64,000 nucleotides of DNA from Kastovskya adunca ATA6-11-RM4 (lineage in GTDB: Bacteria > Cyanobacteriota > Cyanobacteriia > Cyanobacteriales > Coleofasciculaceae): contig JAHHHJ010000009.1 of assembly GCA_019359445.1 (NCBI GenBank), forward strand, positions 1 to 64,000, read 5' to 3'. A model generated the notes under the pieces. It ran no database searches. It had not been told where the DNA came from and saw only the letters and a list, made by a program, of their open reading frames with translations. How positions within the stretch are numbered: the stretch's first letter is position 1; the number at the start of each line of letters is the position of its first letter. The position numbers and the translations under genes were made by a program. Of this stretch, positions 62,295 to 64,000 are shown one piece after another.

Positions 62295-62945
62295 GGCGAG
62301 TTTGTCTGCCCAACGGGTGGTTTCGGGCAAGCGGTATTTAGGGGTGCAACACAGGACGTAATCAATCGCCGTTGGTAGGCTGATGCGATGACCGACGGAG
62401 ATATAAAGTGGCTTAACACCTGTACGCGATCGCAATACTGCCCCAATGGTTTCTCCTTTATACCGTAGCGGTTGCCAATTGCCTTTTTCCTCCGCCAATT
62501 CGTCATGTTTACCAACCAGCAAAGACTTGGCAACGCCAATTGTGGGCAGGTCTGCGAGTACTCCCAAATGGGACGCTATACCAAAGCGGCGAGGATGAGC
62601 AATACCCTGACCGTCACAGAGAATTAAATCCGGTGTCGTTGCAACCTGTTCCAAGGCATCGACAATGGCGGGAATCTCTCGAAAAGAGAGGAATCCGGGA
62701 ATATAGGGAAATGAGGTGGGGCGGCGAGCGATCGCTTGTTCCACTAGCTGCAACTCTGGAAAACTTAACACGGCAACTGCTGCCTTCGTCACCGCCCCTC
62801 CTTCCTCAAATCCCACATCCACTCCCGCCACATACCGCACCTCTGGTAAGCGATCGCTAGTAATCACTTCCGGTTGCAATTGTTTTTGGACAATCGCCGC
62901 ATCTTTTGGTGTGAGTGACCATTCGTGGCGTTGCTGAATTTCCAT
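62277..62945 (-). CDS. nfi: Endonuclease V
   Basis: Endonuclease V nicks DNA (or RNA) next to deoxyinosine and so removes deaminated adenine. The 222 residues carry the catalytic words [13 protein letters not shown] (first Asp), [37 protein letters not shown] (second Asp, His) and [11 protein letters not shown]. Length is normal. It is convergent with the small secreted-protein gene, with an 18-base overlap of coding ends. Confidence 0.94.
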   Translation of the reverse strand: MEIQQRHEWSLTPKDAAIVQKQLQPEVITSDRLPEVRYVAGVDVGFEEGGAVTKAAVAVLSFPELQLVEQAIARRPTSFPYIPGFLSFREIPAIVDALEQVATTPDLILCDGQGIAHPRRFGIASHLGVLADLPTIGVAKSLLVGKHDELAEEKGNWQPLRYKGETIGAVLRSRTGVKPLYISVGHRISLPTAIDYVLCCTPKYRLPETTRWADKLASSRVR

Positions 62946-62993
62946 CCGTATTTAGCGCTAAGGCCCAAGAGAGACTTTAAACCGTAAAGGCGA

Positions 62994-63022
62994 GATCCCC
63001 AATTTTTAAAAAATTGAGGATC
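62994..63022. repeat. Degenerate copy of the ATCCCC hairpin repeat
   Basis: GATCCCCAATTTTT and AAAAATTGAGGATC form a stem, followed by TGAAGGCACTAGCAG. The flank matches that of the copy at 4389-4417 (CTGAGGCGCTAGCAG). The stem has become A/T-rich but kept its pairing. Confidence 0.55.
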
Positions 63023-63180
63023 TGAAGGCACTAGCAGTGCAGATTTTTATTGAACCTGATCACAAAAAAAATCTATTACTAGTAATAGCAACAGCTATTA
63101 TTTACAGCTTATAGAGTGCCTTTAAAAAAGAGCGATGTCCTCTTACTCAAGAAACAATTTAAGCAGATGTTAAAAAAGGT

Positions 63181-63206
63181 AAAGGGTAAGCCTAGACTTA
63201 CCCTTT
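63181..63206 (-). terminator. Terminator of the SLH-protein gene
   Basis: AAAGGGTAAG and CTTACCCTTT form a perfect 10-bp stem with a six-base loop. On the minus strand ACCTTTTTT follows. It lies 27 bases after the stop codon of the SLH gene. Confidence 0.8.
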
Positions 63207-63232
63207 AGTGTTAAAGAGATGCGATATCGCTA

Positions 63233-64000
63233 CTAACGGCGACCTCCGGGCGTCCGACCGCCTTCATCATTACTGCCGCCACGGGGTCGAGAGTTCCCCG
63301 GATCGCAACCTTCTGCACCGTTACCGATGCCTTGATTGCAGTTTTGCCGACGAGCGGGGTCGGGGCGATCGCCTTCTGTCTGTACCTCTGTCTGTGTTTC
63401 CGTTTGTGTTCCTGTCTGTGTCTGTGTTTCCGTAACAGTACCAGTAGTGACTTGTCCGGTACTCGCGTCTGTCACCACAACGTAGGGCGAGGAGATGGCT
63501 GTCACTTCTCCAGTACTCACTAAGGCTTGATAGATAAAGGCGGCGACTTCTGCCCTGGTAGCTACCGTAGTCAGGCTCAAAGACCTGACATTCGGGTAGT
63601 TCACCACTATACCCCGCTGGGTGGCAGCGGCAATGAGATTGCGGTAGCTAGTGGGAATGTTGGTAGCATCGCCATAAAACCCTAAAAGAGTTTCGCTAGA
63701 ACCATTGAAGGAATAATCTAGACCCTGAGTCAGCGCGACCATAATCTCTAGCCGCGTTAAGCCGCGATTGGGATTAAACTGAGTGCCGGATGTCCCGCTC
63801 AGAAAGCCCATCTGATACGCTTCCTGGATCGCACTGTATCCCCAGTAGCTGCTTGAGACATCCCGGAAGTTGATGGCGTTACGTTCTTTATTCTTCTCAA
63901 ACGCCTTGCGAATCATGGCGGCAAATTGCGCCCGTGTTACGGGTTCATTGGGACGGAAGCTACCATCAGGAAATCCTTCAATAATTTCCCGTGCCGCCAA
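63233..64000 (-). CDS. SLH-domain surface protein, C-terminal part (runs off right edge)
   Basis: The visible 255 residues hold the end of one SLH domain (AREIIEGFPDGSFRPNEPVT) and two more: NFRDVSSSYWGYSAIQEAYQ and FYGDATNIPTSYRNLIAAAT, then TRAEVAAFIYQALVSTG. A Thr/Gln/Glu tail follows (repeats of TQT and TET). A final CNQGIGNGAEGCDPGN, then RGGSNDEGGRTPGGRR, is a glycine-rich motif that I associate with secreted cyanobacterial proteins. The SLH part resembles that of the protein at 48911-50905. The true start lies beyond base 64000. It is probably a cell-surface or outer-membrane-linked protein. Confidence 0.85.
   Translation of the reverse strand: MAAREIIEGFPDGSFRPNEPVTRAQFAAMIRKAFEKNKERNAINFRDVSSSYWGYSAIQEAYQMGFLSGTSGTQFNPNRGLTRLEIMVALTQGLDYSFNGSSETLLGFYGDATNIPTSYRNLIAAATQRGIVVNYPNVRSLSLTTVATRAEVAAFIYQALVSTGEVTAISSPYVVVTDASTGQVTTGTVTETQTQTGTQTETQTEVQTEGDRPDPARRQNCNQGIGNGAEGCDPGNSRPRGGSNDEGGRTPGGRR

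Noticed and set aside
1-64000. CRISPR array or cas genes
   Set aside because: No regular direct repeats with unique spacers were seen; iscB is the only RNA-guided nuclease gene.

Overview
The window is chromosomal DNA from a cyanobacterium. It carries psbA and psbX of photosystem II, ndhA-I-G-E of the NDH-1 complex, a high-light-inducible protein, an orange-carotenoid-protein-like helical domain, Ycf66, a cyAbrB regulator and cofG. GCGATCGC-type (HIP1) octamers are scattered throughout. Heptameric tandem repeats (TGAAGTA type), remnants of mobile DNA and several SLH, protease and glycan-active proteins suggest a filamentous, mat- or soil-type species. The species cannot be named from sequence alone.

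Layout. 1-8.7 kb: 5' part of psbA (minus), cofG, an osmoprotectant-binding lipoprotein, a CYTH phosphatase, a CobW-type metal GTPase with a Zur-like box, a fasciclin lipoprotein and the ndhAIGE operon, closed by a strong terminator. 8.9-11.4 kb: a Uma2-family gene and a non-autonomous IS200/IS605-like element carrying an apparently intact iscB nuclease with its putative omega-RNA region. 11.6-15.1 kb: leuC and leuD, separated by an opposing gene for a low-complexity repeat protein. 15.2-18.3 kb: divergent znuCB / znuA zinc uptake genes with Zur-like boxes. 18.4-21.6 kb: an accessory island with an antitoxin and its truncated MazF toxin, an attC-like integron recombination site, and a type II restriction-modification system (SacI-like nuclease, C protein, m5C methyltransferase) with a perfect palindromic operator. 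21.9-23.5 kb: permease and ATPase that could partner the binding protein at 1.6 kb. 23.5-27.6 kb: a MITE and a two-gene operon of a RelE/ParE-like-domain/SF1-helicase fusion plus a long coiled-coil membrane protein.

28-47 kb is mostly housekeeping: DUF1822-like protein, HlyD adaptor, chorismate lyase, tRNA-Leu(GAG), accC, YggT, psbX, ycf66, two TolB-like lipoproteins, a trypsin-like protease with PPC domains, a carotenoid-binding helical protein, an Hlip, sdhB, cyAbrB, a CPBP protease, glutathione reductase, an SDR, an M41-like membrane peptidase and a VanY-type carboxypeptidase. 47-64 kb: an AEC transporter, an SLH-anchored GHL10-type hydrolase, an amidase with two peptidoglycan-binding domains, a GT2 enzyme, a Grx4/BolA pair, a subtilisin-like protease, an acetoacetate-decarboxylase-like protein, a two-gene FHA operon that includes an FHA-flavoprotein fusion, endonuclease V, and an SLH protein running off the right edge.

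The best candidates for unusual biology are: (i) the RM system whose nuclease gene ends inside an attC-like site, as in an integron cassette; (ii) the RelE-like/helicase plus coiled-coil membrane protein operon; (iii) the IscB element with a palindromic repeat inserted in frame in its nuclease gene; (iv) the FHA-flavoprotein operon; and (v) a Zur-type 13-mer shared by cobW and znu genes.
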